Source: Streptomyces sp. NBC_00513 (lineage in GTDB: Bacteria; Actinomycetota; Actinomycetes; Streptomycetales; Streptomycetaceae). From it: DNA of 64,000 nt. Made by a program: the position numbers and the translations under genes. The stretch spans positions 4,588,001 to 4,652,000 of the forward strand of contig NZ_CP107845.1 in NCBI RefSeq assembly GCF_041431415.1, read 5' to 3'. The notes below the pieces were generated by a model, which was not told the DNA's origin, searched no databases, and saw nothing but the letters and a program-made list of their open reading frames with translations. Shown in pieces: positions 30,289 to 39,457 of the stretch (its first letter is position 1; each line of letters opens with the position of its first letter).

Positions 30289-31368
30289 TCAGCCGACCAC
30301 GGTCCAGGTGTCGTTGCCGGTCAGCAGCGTCGTCAGGTCGCCCTTGCCGTTCCGATCGATCGCGGTGTCGAGTTGGTCGGCCATGAGGGTGTCGTAGACG
30401 GGGCGTTGGACGCTGCGCAGGACTCCGATGGGGGTGTGGTGGAGGGTGTCGGGGTCGGCGAGGCGGGAGAGGGCGAAGGCGGTGGTGGGGTTGGTGGTGT
30501 GGGCGTCGTGGACGAGGACGTGGGGGGTGTTCTCGGGGGTGATGGTGGCGACTTCGAGGTCGCCGGTGGTGGGGTTGCGGATGACGCCCTTGGTGTGGTC
30601 GGTGCCGAAGCGGACGGGTTGGCCGTGTTCGAGGCGGATGACGGCGTCTTGGGCTTTTTCGTTGTCCTTGAGGGCTTCGAAGGCGCCGTCGTTGAAGATG
30701 TTGCAGTTCTGGTAGATCTCGACGAGTGCGGTGCCTTGGTGGTCGGCGGCTTGGCGCAGGACGTCGGTGAGGTGTTTGCGGTCGGAGTCGATGGTGCGGG
30801 CGACGAAGCCGGCTTCGGCTCCGATGGCGAGGGAGACGGGGTTGAAGGGGGCGTCGAGGGAGCCCATGGGGGTGGATTTGGTGATTTTGCCGAGTTCTGA
30901 GGTGGGGGAGTACTGGCCTTTGGTGAGGCCGTAGATGCGGTTGTTGAAGAGGAGGATTTTGAGGTTGACGTTGCGGCGGAGGGCGTGGATGAGGTGGTTT
31001 CCGCCGATGGAGAGGGCGTCTCCGTCGCCGGTGACGACCCAGACGGAGAGGTCGCGGCGGGAGGTGGCGAGGCCGGTGGCGATGGCGGGTGCGCGTCCGT
31101 GGATGGAGTGCATGCCGTAGGTGTTCATGTAGTAGGGGAATCGGGAGGAGCAGCCGATTCCGGAGACGAAGACGATGTTTTCCTTGGCGAGGCCGAGTTC
31201 GGGCATGAAGCCCTGGACGGCGGCGAGCACGGCGTAGTCGCCGCAGCCCGGACACCAACGGACCTCCTGATCCGACTTGAAGTCCTTCATCGACTGCTTC
31301 CCCTCGGCCTTGGGCACGAGGGACAGCAGATGATGCCCGGCTTCGGACACCTCGGTGACGTCAGTCAT
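30289..31368 (-). CDS. korB: 2-oxoacid:ferredoxin oxidoreductase, beta subunit (KorB)
   Basis: 359 aa. With KorA it decarboxylates a 2-oxoacid (probably 2-oxoglutarate to succinyl-CoA) and reduces ferredoxin. Thiamine diphosphate binding is shown by GDGDALSIGGNH with NLKILLFNN about 15 residues later; [4Fe-4S] ligands are C39 and C42 (CPGCGDY), C73 and a later Cys in YQNCNIF. The ATG lies 3 bases before the korA stop is complete, so the genes overlap by 8 bases. The middle of the gene (about 30360-31210) uses a markedly different codon set from its ends: Lys AAA, Glu GAA and Leu CTC replace the AAG, GAG and CTG of its neighbours. Confidence 0.95.
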   Translation of the reverse strand: MTDVTEVSEAGHHLLSLVPKAEGKQSMKDFKSDQEVRWCPGCGDYAVLAAVQGFMPELGLAKENIVFVSGIGCSSRFPYYMNTYGMHSIHGRAPAIATGLATSRRDLSVWVVTGDGDALSIGGNHLIHALRRNVNLKILLFNNRIYGLTKGQYSPTSELGKITKSTPMGSLDAPFNPVSLAIGAEAGFVARTIDSDRKHLTDVLRQAADHQGTALVEIYQNCNIFNDGAFEALKDNEKAQDAVIRLEHGQPVRFGTDHTKGVIRNPTTGDLEVATITPENTPHVLVHDAHTTNPTTAFALSRLADPDTLHHTPIGVLRSVQRPVYDTLMADQLDTAIDRNGKGDLTTLLTGNDTWTVVG

Positions 31369-33310
31369 TGATGGCCTCCTTGAGGACCGTCGCCAGCTGT
31401 TCGGCCTTGAAGGGCATCCCGTTGACCTGGTTGTACGACGCGGCGTCCACCAGGTATCTGGCCCGGATCAGGGTGGCGAGCTGGCCGAGGTTCATCTCCG
31501 GCACCACTACCTTGTCGTAACGCTTCAGGACCTCCCCGAGATTCCTCGGGAACGGGTTGAGGTGACGCAGGTGCGCCTGCGCGATCGGCAGTCCGGCGGC
31601 CCGTACCCGGCGTACGGCCGCGGTGATGGGGCCGTAGGTGGAGCCCCAGCCGAGGACGAGGACGCGGGCCTCGTCGGGGTCGTCCACGTCCAGGTCGGGG
31701 ACCCGGATGCCGTCGATCTTGGCCTGGCGGGTGCGGACCATGAACTCGTGGTTGGCGGGGTCGTAGGAGATGTTGCCGGTGCCGTCCTGCTTCTCGATGC
31801 CGCCGATGCGGTGTTCGAGGCCGGGGGTGCCGGGGACCGCCCACGGGCGGGCCAGGGTCTGGGGATCGCGTTTGTACGGCCAGAACACCTCGGTGCCGTC
31901 CGCCAGCTCGTGGTTCGGACCGGCCGCGAACTGCACCGTGAGGTCCGGCAGGTCCGTGACCTCAGGGATCTTCCACGGCTCGGAGCCGTTGGCGAGGTAA
32001 CCGTCCGAGAGCAGGAACACCGGAGTGCGGTACTCCAGGGCGATCCGGGCCGCGTCCAGGGCCGCGTCGAAGCAGTCCGCGGGGGTGCGGGGGGCCACGA
32101 TCGGCACGGGGGCCTCGCCGTTGCGCCCGTACATGGCCTGGAGCAGGTCGGCCTGCTCGGTCTTGGTCGGCAGCCCCGTCGAGGGGCCGCCCCGCTGGAT
32201 GTCCACGATCAGCAGCGGCAGCTCCAGCGACACCGCCAGACCGATCGTCTCCGACTTCAGCGCCACCCCCGGACCCGAGGTGGTCGTGACCCCCAGGGCG
32301 CCGCCGAACGCCGCACCCAGGGCCGCGCCGATGCCCGCGATCTCGTCCTCGGCCTGGAAGGTCCGTACGCCGAAGTTCTTGTGCCGGCTCAGCTCGTGCA
32401 GGATGTCCGACGCCGGGGTGATCGGGTACGAGCCCAGGTACAGCGGGAGGTCCGCCTGCCGGGCCGCGGCGATGAGCCCGTACGACAGGGCCAGGTTCCC
32501 GGAGATGTTGCGGTAGGTGCCCGTCGGGAACGACTTCGTCGCGGGGGCGACCTCGTAGGAGACGGCGAAGTCCTCGGTGGTCTCGCCGAAGTTCCAGCCG
32601 GCCCGGAAGGCGGCCACGTTCGCCTCGGCGATCTCCGGCTTCTTCGCGAACTTCGTCCGCAGGAACGCCTCCGTGCCCTCGGTGGGGCGGTGGTACATCC
32701 ACGACAGCAGGCCCAGCGCGAACATGTTCTTGCTGCGCTCGGCCTCCTTCCGCGACAGCCCGAACTCCTTCAGCGCCTCCACCGTCAGTGTCGTCAGGGG
32801 CACCGGATGGATGTTGTACGCGTCCAGCGAGCCGTCCTCCAGCGGGGAGGTCGCGTAGCCGACCTTGGCCATCGGGCGCTTGGTGAACTCGTCGGTATTG
32901 ACGATGATCTCCGCGCCGCGCGGAACGTCCGCGATATTCGCCTTCAGCGCCGCCGGATTCATCGCCACCAGCACATTCGGGGCGTCGCCCGGCGTCAGGA
33001 TGTCGTGATCGGCGAAATGCAGCTGAAAGGACGACACGCCCGGAAGAGTTCCGGCGGGGGCACGGATCTCGGCGGGAAAGTTCGGCAGTGTCGAGAGGTC
33101 GTTGCCGAAGGACGCGGTTTCCGAGGTGAAACGGTCACCGGTGAGCTGCATTCCGTCGCCCGAGTCACCCGCGAATCGGATGATCACACGATCGAGGCGG
33201 CGGACTTCCTTGCCGCTCCCACCGGGCCGCGGCGACGTGCGCTGCTCGCCGACCACTGAGTCCTCGGCCCCGTCGGCCTGCTCGGCCGGGCTACTGACCT
33301 GGCTGGTCAC
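31361..33310 (-). CDS. korA: 2-oxoacid:acceptor oxidoreductase, alpha subunit (KorA)
   Basis: 649 aa, the gamma-alpha fused form also found in Mycobacterium KorA. Residues around 40-230 are the gamma domain (IRFAGDSGDGMQLTGDRF), and from about 250 the alpha (pyrimidine-binding) domain follows: GNLALSYGLIAAARQADLP, YPITPASDILHELSR and TTTSGPGVALKSETIGLA. The GTG at 33310 has GGAGG about 10 bases upstream; a 40-residue hydrophilic N-terminal extension precedes the gamma domain. In mycobacteria KorAB runs a CoA-dependent 2-oxoglutarate ferredoxin reaction alongside the TCA cycle. Its closeness to a complex I cluster without an NADH module is notable. Confidence 0.95.
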   Translation of the reverse strand: MTSQVSSPAEQADGAEDSVVGEQRTSPRPGGSGKEVRRLDRVIIRFAGDSGDGMQLTGDRFTSETASFGNDLSTLPNFPAEIRAPAGTLPGVSSFQLHFADHDILTPGDAPNVLVAMNPAALKANIADVPRGAEIIVNTDEFTKRPMAKVGYATSPLEDGSLDAYNIHPVPLTTLTVEALKEFGLSRKEAERSKNMFALGLLSWMYHRPTEGTEAFLRTKFAKKPEIAEANVAAFRAGWNFGETTEDFAVSYEVAPATKSFPTGTYRNISGNLALSYGLIAAARQADLPLYLGSYPITPASDILHELSRHKNFGVRTFQAEDEIAGIGAALGAAFGGALGVTTTSGPGVALKSETIGLAVSLELPLLIVDIQRGGPSTGLPTKTEQADLLQAMYGRNGEAPVPIVAPRTPADCFDAALDAARIALEYRTPVFLLSDGYLANGSEPWKIPEVTDLPDLTVQFAAGPNHELADGTEVFWPYKRDPQTLARPWAVPGTPGLEHRIGGIEKQDGTGNISYDPANHEFMVRTRQAKIDGIRVPDLDVDDPDEARVLVLGWGSTYGPITAAVRRVRAAGLPIAQAHLRHLNPFPRNLGEVLKRYDKVVVPEMNLGQLATLIRARYLVDAASYNQVNGMPFKAEQLATVLKEAIND

Positions 33311-33419
33311 TGAACTGGACCTCCTTCGAGGCGTGGGCGCTCGCTCCCAAGGCCAACCCTACGTCCGTGAGGTCATTCGTCCCTGGGTCGCCCGAATTCT
33401 GGACCGTCCTTTGGGGGCG

Positions 33420-33434
33420 GTCTGTCCGACAGAC
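33420..33434 (-). promoter_or_regulatory. 15-bp palindrome upstream of korA
   Basis: GTCTGTC-C-GACAGAC is a perfect dyad about 110 bases upstream of the korA start. Further up the same strand a TTGGAA and a TACTGC hexamer can be read near 33450, so the dyad may be an operator near the korAB promoter. The binding protein is unknown. Confidence 0.4.
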
Positions 33435-33543
33435 GTCGTGCAGTACGCGAAATATTCCAAACCTCCGGGCGATGGCGCCGGACCCCGACAGGTGCGTTTC
33501 GGGACCGGTACCACCACACCTCACCTGACAGAGTGTCAGTTGA

Positions 33544-34215
33544 TCAAGATCTTAGATAGGTGAGAACCGCCAGTACGCGCCGGTGATCCCCCTCACTCGG
33601 GGACAGGCCGAGCTTCATGAAGATATTGCCGACGTGCTTTTCCACCGCGCCGTCGCTCACCACGAGCTGCTTCGCCACCGCGGAATTCGTGCGCCCCTCG
33701 GCCATCAGGCCCAGTACCTCGCGCTCGCGCGGCGTCAGGTTCGCCAGCACGTCCTGCTTGCGGCTGCGGCCCAGCAGCTGGGCGACCACCTCGGGGTCCA
33801 GGGCCGTACCGCCCCTGGCCACGCGCACCACCGCGTCCAGGAACTCCCGGACCTCGGCCACCCGATCCTTGAGCAGATACCCCACCCCGGTGCTGGAACC
33901 GGCCAGCAGTTCGGTGGCGTACTGCTCCTCCACGTACTGCGACAGCACGAGCACCCCGATCCCGGGATGGTCGCGGCGCAGCCGCACGGCGGCCCGCACC
34001 CCCTCGTCGGTGTGCGTCGGCGGCATCCGCACGTCGGCCACCACCACGTCCGGCAGCGCGCCCTGCGCCGCCAGCTCGTCCACCGTCTTGATCAGGGCTT
34101 CCGCGTCCCCGACGCCGGCGACGACGTCATGCCCCCGGTCGGTCAGCAACCGGGTCAGGCCCTCGCGCAGCAGCACTGAATCCTCGGCGATGACCACCCG
34201 CACCCTGTCTTCCAC
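33544..34215 (-). CDS. NarL/LuxR-family response regulator
   Basis: 223 aa. Receiver domain with the acidic pair E11/D12, phospho-acceptor D61 ([10 protein letters not shown]) and a conserved Lys in YLLKDRV; LuxR-type DNA-binding domain near the C-terminus ([15 protein letters not shown], then [13 protein letters not shown]). The GTG start at 34215 has a GAGAAG ribosome site. It lies downstream of two paralogous histidine kinases on the same strand and beside korAB and the second nuo cluster. It is the only response regulator in the block, so it is a likely partner of one or both kinases. Confidence 0.94.
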   Translation of the reverse strand: MEDRVRVVIAEDSVLLREGLTRLLTDRGHDVVAGVGDAEALIKTVDELAAQGALPDVVVADVRMPPTHTDEGVRAAVRLRRDHPGIGVLVLSQYVEEQYATELLAGSSTGVGYLLKDRVAEVREFLDAVVRVARGGTALDPEVVAQLLGRSRKQDVLANLTPREREVLGLMAEGRTNSAVAKQLVVSDGAVEKHVGNIFMKLGLSPSEGDHRRVLAVLTYLRS

Positions 34216-34390
34216 TTCTCAGCAGCTCCCGCATCCACTCGTCACCCGCATACCTGGCAGACCCAAGCATCCCAGCCGGCCGCCCCGACAACGGCGAATC
34301 CGGGCCAACTGGTCGCCGTCGGCCGGTATTCGACCATGCGATGCCGTGCGGTGCGTCGGGCTCGGCGGACCGGCCGCCGGGCACGCGGAC

Positions 34391-34420
34391 GGGACCCCCG
34401 CCCACCCGGACGGGGGTCCC
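34391..34420 (-). terminator. Hairpin after the first histidine kinase
   Basis: Ten-bp arms GGGACCCCCG (34391-34400) and CGGGGGTCCC (34411-34420) with a 10-base loop, 22 bases past the kinase stop. A similar hairpin follows the second kinase, so terminator and gene seem to have been duplicated together. Confidence 0.75.
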
Positions 34421-34442
34421 TCGGCAAGTCGAACGAGATGGC

Positions 34443-35771
34443 CTAGCGACCCGGTACGCCGGCCGGCTCGCGGTCGCGCCACGGCAGCTCGGCGGTGGCC
34501 GTCGTACCGGCGCCGGCGGGGGAGTCCACGACCAGCACCCCGTCCACGGCGTCCAGTCGCCCGGTGAGCCCCGCCAGCCCCGACCCGGCCGCGGCCGACG
34601 CCCCGCCCCGGCCGTCGTCCGCGACCTGGATCAGCACCCGGTCGCCGGACCGCCAGACGTCCACGCTCGCGGTACGGGCCATCGCGTGCCGGCTGATGTT
34701 CTGCAGCAGCTCCGACACCACGAAGTACGCGATGCCCTCGATCGCCGCCGCCGGCCGGGCCGGCAGGTCCACCGACACCCGCACCGGCACCGCGCAGCGT
34801 GCGGCCACCGAGGACAGCGCCGCGTCCAGTCCCCGGTCCGTCAGGACCGCCGGGTGGATGCCCCGCGCCAGGTCCCGCAGCTCCTGGAGGGCGATCTTCA
34901 CCTCGCCGTGCGCCTCGTCCACCATGCGCGCGGCCTCCCGGGGGTCCTCGGTCAGCTTCTCCTTCGCCAGCCCCAGTTCCATGGCCAGGGCCGCCAGGCG
35001 GGCCTGGGCCCCGTCGTGCAGGTCCCGCTCGATGCGCCGCAGGTCGGCGGCGGCGGTGTCCACCACGACGCCCCGGTCGGACTCCAGCTCCGTGACCCGG
35101 TGGGCCAGCCGGGAGGGGCCCAGCAGGCCGGTGACCAGCACCCGGTCCACGGTCGTCAGGGCGCGCAGCACCCAGGGGGTGGCGAGGGTGAGGGCGAGCC
35201 CGACCAGGCAGGTGGTGGCGATGGCGAGCGGGGAGTCCAGGTAGAAGGAGTAGTCGTCGTTCTGGAACACCTGGAGTCCGGGCTGGTCGGTGAAGGTCGG
35301 GAAGACCCAGAACCAGAGCGGGTACAGCAGGAATCCCCACCCGTACGTCCAGAACACCAGCGCCACGCAGAAGCCGAACACCGCCCACGGGAAGTGGACC
35401 ACCGAGTACAGCACGTGCCGCCAGGCGCTCCCGCTCTTGAGCAGGGCCCCCATGGCGGCCATCGCCCCGCTCTTGCGGGCCCTGATCGGCTCGGGATCCG
35501 CGACGTCCACCCGCAGCAGCCCCCGCACCCGGGCCCGCTCCACCTGTCCGAAGCCGCGGCCCATCGCGAGCACCCCGGCCAGGACCGGAACCCCGAGGAA
35601 GGTCACGAGCAGACCGCCGCCGAGGCTCACCCCGGTGACGGCGAGGCAGAAGTACAGGGTGCTCAGCGGGAACCCGAGCATCAGGAACCCCAACTCCCGC
35701 CAGGTCCGCGCCGCCACCGGAGCCCGCAACACCGTGCCGATCGTCGTGCCTGTGCCCGTGTCCACGCCCAT
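34443..35771 (-). CDS. Sensor histidine kinase, NarX/LiaS type (copy 1)
   Basis: 442 aa. N-terminal membrane sensor domain of the Streptomyces putative-sensor type with four or more helices (residues 25-70, 115-160, 180-205), then HisKA_3 dimerisation with phospho-acceptor H252 in [15 protein letters not shown], and a HATPase with the N-box [11 protein letters not shown] and G-box DDGRGGA. The signal is unknown. Clear paralogue of the gene at 35998-37188, with near-identical kinase cores but diverged sensor parts. It is followed by a hairpin and then the response regulator gene. Confidence 0.93.
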   Translation of the reverse strand: MGVDTGTGTTIGTVLRAPVAARTWRELGFLMLGFPLSTLYFCLAVTGVSLGGGLLVTFLGVPVLAGVLAMGRGFGQVERARVRGLLRVDVADPEPIRARKSGAMAAMGALLKSGSAWRHVLYSVVHFPWAVFGFCVALVFWTYGWGFLLYPLWFWVFPTFTDQPGLQVFQNDDYSFYLDSPLAIATTCLVGLALTLATPWVLRALTTVDRVLVTGLLGPSRLAHRVTELESDRGVVVDTAAADLRRIERDLHDGAQARLAALAMELGLAKEKLTEDPREAARMVDEAHGEVKIALQELRDLARGIHPAVLTDRGLDAALSSVAARCAVPVRVSVDLPARPAAAIEGIAYFVVSELLQNISRHAMARTASVDVWRSGDRVLIQVADDGRGGASAAAGSGLAGLTGRLDAVDGVLVVDSPAGAGTTATAELPWRDREPAGVPGR

Positions 35772-35922
35772 GATCCCGACCCGCCCTTCGTGTCCGCCCG
35801 TTACCCCTCAACCCTGCCGCCGGGCCGCCCCCGGAACCATGCGGCGGGTCGGCCTGTCCGGAGGGGGGTTAACCCCACCCCGCACGGCCCCACCCCGCCC
35901 CGCCCGGCCCCGCACGCGAAAG

Positions 35923-35955
35923 CGGGACCCCCGTCCACCCGGACGGGAGCCCCGC
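35923..35955 (-). terminator. Hairpin after the second histidine kinase
   Basis: Fourteen-position arms with two mismatches (35923-35936 and 35942-35955) around a 5-base loop, 42 bases past the kinase stop. The sequence resembles the hairpin at 34391-34420. Confidence 0.65.
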
Positions 35956-35997
35956 ACCCACCACGTCGCCGCAGGGAGCCGAACGAGACGACGGGAC

Positions 35998-37188
35998 CTA
36001 CCGGACCGGTACCTCCGCCGGCTCGCGGTCGCGCCACGGCAGCTCCGCCGTGACCGTCGTCCCCACACCCTCCGGGGAGTCCACGACGAACACCCCGTCC
36101 ACCGCGTCCAGCCGCTCCGTCAGCCCCGCCAGGCCCGAACCGGCCCGCGCGGACGCGCCACCGCGCCCGTCGTCCGACACCCTGATCAGCAGCCGCGGAC
36201 CCGTCCGCCACACCTCCACGCCCGCACCCCGCGCAGCCGCGTGCTTGCTGATGTTCTGCAGCAGCTCCGACACCACGAAGTACGCGATGCCCTCGATCGC
36301 CGCCGCGGGCCGCGCCGCCAGGTCCACGTGCACCTTCACCGGCACCAGGCACCGCGCGGCCACCGAGGACAGCGCCGCGTCCAGCCCCCGGTCCGTCAGG
36401 ACCGCCGGGTGGATGCCCCGCGCCAGGTCCCGCAGCTCCTGGAGCGCCAGCTTCACTTCCCCGTGTGCCTCGTCCACCATCGCGGCCGCGCCCTCCGGGT
36501 CCTCCAGCAACTTCTCCTTCGCCAGGCCCAACCCCATCGCCAGGGCCACCAGCCGGGCCTGGGCCCCGTCGTGCAGGTCCCGTTCGATGCGCCGCAGGTC
36601 CGCGGCCGAGGTGTCGACGACCACCGCCCGGTCGGACTCCAGCTCCGCGATCCGCCGCTCCAGCTCGTCGGAGGGGGACAGCAGGCCCCGCACCATCGCC
36701 CGGTCCACGCTCGCCAGCCAGCGGGCCACCCACGGCAGGACCGGCCACAGCACGAACAGCCCCGTCAACGCGACGGTGAAGGTGAGCACCCCCCAGGGCA
36801 GCCGGACCAGTTCGAACAACACGGTCCGCCAGGCGACGGGATCCTTGATGCTCGACCACAGCCAGGGGAAGAACCCGCCGGAGCGCAGCGGGCCGGGGAT
36901 CGGCGTCGGCTCGTCCACCCGTACGCCCAACAGCCACCGGGAACGGACCCGTTCCAGCTTGCCGAGCTGCCGCGAACCGAGCAGCCCGCACGCGAGCAAC
37001 GGCAGCCCGATCGCGGTCACGGACAGACCGCCCGCGGTCGAGACCATGACCACCGTGTAGACGAAACCGATCAGCGCCGCCGGCAGATTGCTCAGCAGGT
37101 ACGCGATCTCCTTCCACGTGGCCGCGCCGAAGGCCGCACGTACGGGTGGGAGGAGGTCGTCCTGGGAAGTGCGGATGCTCGCGGTCAT
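35998..37188 (-). CDS. Sensor histidine kinase, NarX/LiaS type (copy 2)
   Basis: 396 aa from the ATG at 37188; 25 upstream in-frame codons are Arg-rich and were left out. The architecture is that of copy 1: membrane sensor domain (helices around residues 28-70 and 120-160), HisKA_3 with H206 in [15 protein letters not shown], and a HATPase with [11 protein letters not shown] and [12 protein letters not shown]. The long run of identical residues over the dimerisation and ATPase parts shows recent duplication, whereas the sensor halves differ, so the two kinases may feed different signals to the one regulator. It is divergent from nuoA2, with 156 bases between starts. Confidence 0.93.
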   Translation of the reverse strand: MTASIRTSQDDLLPPVRAAFGAATWKEIAYLLSNLPAALIGFVYTVVMVSTAGGLSVTAIGLPLLACGLLGSRQLGKLERVRSRWLLGVRVDEPTPIPGPLRSGGFFPWLWSSIKDPVAWRTVLFELVRLPWGVLTFTVALTGLFVLWPVLPWVARWLASVDRAMVRGLLSPSDELERRIAELESDRAVVVDTSAADLRRIERDLHDGAQARLVALAMGLGLAKEKLLEDPEGAAAMVDEAHGEVKLALQELRDLARGIHPAVLTDRGLDAALSSVAARCLVPVKVHVDLAARPAAAIEGIAYFVVSELLQNISKHAAARGAGVEVWRTGPRLLIRVSDDGRGGASARAGSGLAGLTERLDAVDGVFVVDSPEGVGTTVTAELPWRDREPAEVPVR

Positions 37189-37344
37189 GCCGCACAGCCT
37201 GCCAATTTCCGTCCGGCGTCGCCATGGGGTGGCCCGGCGGCGGTGAACGGGGGATAACCCCACCCCGCGTGGCCCAGGCCCTAGACTCCCGTGCGTACCA
37301 GATCACCCAGATCGTCGACAGTGGCCGAGGAGCGAGGAACGGAC

Positions 37345-37752
37345 GTGCCCGACCCAACGGTATCGACCGTGACCGTGTACGCGGCGGACTACTTCCGAAG
37401 CTATTCGGTCGTCGGCCTGCTCGCCGTGCTCGGCGTGCTGTTCGTCGCCGTGGCCTTCGGCGCCGGCCGACTGCTGCGGCCCGTGGTCCCCACCCCCGAG
37501 AAGCTCCTGACGTACGAGTGCGGCGTGGACCCCGTCGGCGAGGGCTGGGCGCACACCCAGGTCCGCTACTACGTCTACGCGTTCCTCTACGTCATCTTCG
37601 CCGTCGACTCGATCTTCCTGTTCCCGTGGGCGACCGTGTTCGCCGCCGCCGGCTACGGCGCCACGACCCTGGTGGAGATGTTCCTCTTCCTGGGCTTCCT
37701 GGCCGTCGGCCTGCTCTATGCGTACAAGAAGGGCGTCCTCGAATGGCTGTGA
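37345..37752 (+). CDS. nuoA2: NADH-quinone oxidoreductase subunit A, second copy (NuoA2)
   Basis: 135 aa. Three membrane helices and the family segments [16 protein letters not shown] and [24 protein letters not shown]. NuoA touches the peripheral arm near the quinone site. The GTG at 37345 has GAGGAAC upstream; a GTG at 37321 would add eight residues. It opens a ten-gene run in which every junction overlaps. The stop lies inside nuoB2. Confidence 0.93.
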   Translation: MPDPTVSTVTVYAADYFRSYSVVGLLAVLGVLFVAVAFGAGRLLRPVVPTPEKLLTYECGVDPVGEGWAHTQVRYYVYAFLYVIFAVDSIFLFPWATVFAAAGYGATTLVEMFLFLGFLAVGLLYAYKKGVLEWL

Positions 37753-38354
37753 CACCGGCGGGGACACCGGCCGAGCCGCAGCCGCTTCCCGAGCCGAAGC
37801 GGCTGGGAGTGCTCTCCCGACTGGCACCCGAACCCATGAAGGTGGTCCTGAACTGGGGCCGCCGCTACAGCCTGTGGGTCTTCAACTTCGGCCTGGCCTG
37901 CTGCGCGATCGAGTTCATCGCCGCGTCCATGGCCCGACACGACTTCATCCGACTCGGTGTCATCCCCTTCGCGCCGGGTCCCCGGCAGGCCGACCTGATG
38001 ATCGTCTCGGGCACGGTCACCGACAAGATGGCCCCCGCCGTGAAGCGGCTCTACGAGCAGATGCCCGAGCCGAAGTACGTCATCTCCTTCGGCGCCTGCT
38101 CCAACTGCGGCGGACCGTACTGGGACTCGTACTCCGTCACCAAGGGCGTCGACCAGATCATCCCGGTCGACGTCTACGTGCCCGGCTGCCCGCCGCGCCC
38201 CGAGGCGCTGCTCCAGGGGATCCTCAAGCTCCAGGAGAAGATCGCCCGAGAGTCGCTCGCGGACCGCTACGCGAATCCGTCCGTAGCCCAACTCACCAGC
38301 GGCCTGGTCACGCCCCCGCCCGCGCCCTCGGCCACAGCGGGGGCCGGCGCGTGA
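37743..38354 (+). CDS. nuoB2: NADH-quinone oxidoreductase subunit B, second copy (NuoB2)
   Basis: 203 aa. All N2 cluster ligands are present: C53 and C54 (GLACCAIEF), C119 (FGACSNCGG) and C149 (VPGCPPRPE), so the terminal iron-sulfur cluster should form. An N-terminal Pro-rich leader of about 30 residues and an Ala/Pro-rich tail flank the domain. It overlaps nuoA2 by 10 bases and nuoC2 by 4. Since the cluster has no NuoD, the quinone-site partner of this NuoB must come from elsewhere. Confidence 0.95.
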   Translation: MAVTPAGTPAEPQPLPEPKRLGVLSRLAPEPMKVVLNWGRRYSLWVFNFGLACCAIEFIAASMARHDFIRLGVIPFAPGPRQADLMIVSGTVTDKMAPAVKRLYEQMPEPKYVISFGACSNCGGPYWDSYSVTKGVDQIIPVDVYVPGCPPRPEALLQGILKLQEKIARESLADRYANPSVAQLTSGLVTPPPAPSATAGAGA

Positions 38355-39457
38355 ACCTCTACGACTCCCTGCCCGACGCGGCGGCGACCGTCTTCGGCGC
38401 CGAGGCCGTGGGCTCGTTCGCGTACGACGTCCTCACGGTCGACGTGCCCGTCGGATCCTGGATCTCCTCGCTGGAGATCGCCCGCGACAAGCTGGGCTGC
38501 ACCTACTTCGACTGGCTGAGCGCGGTGGACGAGCCGGGCACCGGCTTCCAGGTCTGCGCGCACGTCGTCTCGCTGGAGAACCACCGCGTACGACGCCTGC
38601 TGCTGCGGACCACCGTCCCGCACGCGGCGGCCTCGCTGCCGTCCGCCGTCGCCGTCTACGCGGGGGCGCAATGGCACGAGCGGGAGACCTTCGAGATGTT
38701 CGGGGTGATCTTCACCGACCACCCCCACCTCGTTCCCCTCCTGCTCCCCGAGAACTTCGAGGGCCACCCGCTGCGCAAGGACTTCGTGCTCGCGGCCCGC
38801 GTCGCCAAGGCCTGGCCGGGCGCCAAGGAGCCGGGCGAGGCACACGACCCCGACGCGCCGAAGCGACGACAGATGCTGCCGCCGGGCGTTCCCGACCCCA
38901 ACGACTGGGGCCCGCTCAAGGGCCAACTGCCGCCGGCCCCCACCCGCCCCGCCCGCACCCCGCGCGCGGCCGGCGGCGCGGGCGCCCCGGCCCGGACGCC
39001 CCGCGAGGGCGCGCCGGTCCGCCGTACCCGCTCGGTGGCCGAGGGCTCCGCGACCCAGGCACCCCCGGCCGAAGGCGACGCCCCGGTGCGTCCGGTGCGG
39101 CGCAGCCGGTCGGTCGCGGACGGCTCCGCGAGCCAGGCCGGCCCGCCGGGGCCTGCGACCGGGGCCCCGGACGCGCCCGCCGCGCCGCCGCCGGCCGGGC
39201 GCGGCAGCGACGCGCCCTGGCACGACCCGAAGCCCGCCTTCGAGAAACCGGCGCCGGCCGCGACGCCCGCACCGCCCCCGGCCCAGACTCCGACGGACGG
39301 ACCCGCCCCGGACAAGTCCCCGGACGAAACCCCGGACGAAACCCCGGACAAGAGGCCGGACACGGCCCCGGGCAAGGCCCCGGCCAAGAAGCCGGACCCG
39401 GCACCCGGGTCCGAGTCCACCCCCGACCCCACCCCCGACAACGGAGGCGACGCGTGA
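38351..39457 (+). CDS. nuoC2: NADH-quinone oxidoreductase subunit C, second copy (NuoC2), with long disordered tail
   Basis: 368 aa. Residues 1-193 form the 30-kDa NuoC domain (signature [20 protein letters not shown], then [14 protein letters not shown]). Residues 194-368 are Pro/Ala/Asp-rich and probably disordered, with a near-repeat [13 protein letters not shown] at 224-236 and [13 protein letters not shown] at 250-262, and [14 protein letters not shown] near 324-337. No NuoD-like sequence is found in the tail. In most bacteria nuoD follows or is fused here; in this cluster nuoH2 follows directly. GTG start with GTGA overlaps at both ends. Confidence 0.93.
   Translation: MNLYDSLPDAAATVFGAEAVGSFAYDVLTVDVPVGSWISSLEIARDKLGCTYFDWLSAVDEPGTGFQVCAHVVSLENHRVRRLLLRTTVPHAAASLPSAVAVYAGAQWHERETFEMFGVIFTDHPHLVPLLLPENFEGHPLRKDFVLAARVAKAWPGAKEPGEAHDPDAPKRRQMLPPGVPDPNDWGPLKGQLPPAPTRPARTPRAAGGAGAPARTPREGAPVRRTRSVAEGSATQAPPAEGDAPVRPVRRSRSVADGSASQAGPPGPATGAPDAPAAPPPAGRGSDAPWHDPKPAFEKPAPAATPAPPPAQTPTDGPAPDKSPDETPDETPDKRPDTAPGKAPAKKPDPAPGSESTPDPTPDNGGDA

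Noticed and set aside
30373..30900. Plus-strand frame of 175 codons opposite korB, rich in Gly, Val and Asp
   Set aside because: It mirrors the odd third-position usage of korB and has no start signal or domain.
33525..33539. CTGACA-GAG-TGTCAG as terminator of the response regulator gene
   Set aside because: Only a 6-bp stem without a T-run; too weak to call, and it could equally be an operator.
38930..39457. Possibility that the NuoC2 tail is a fused or frameshifted NuoD
   Set aside because: None of the NuoD landmarks ([18 protein letters not shown]) occurs in any frame of this stretch; it is Pro/Ala-rich throughout.
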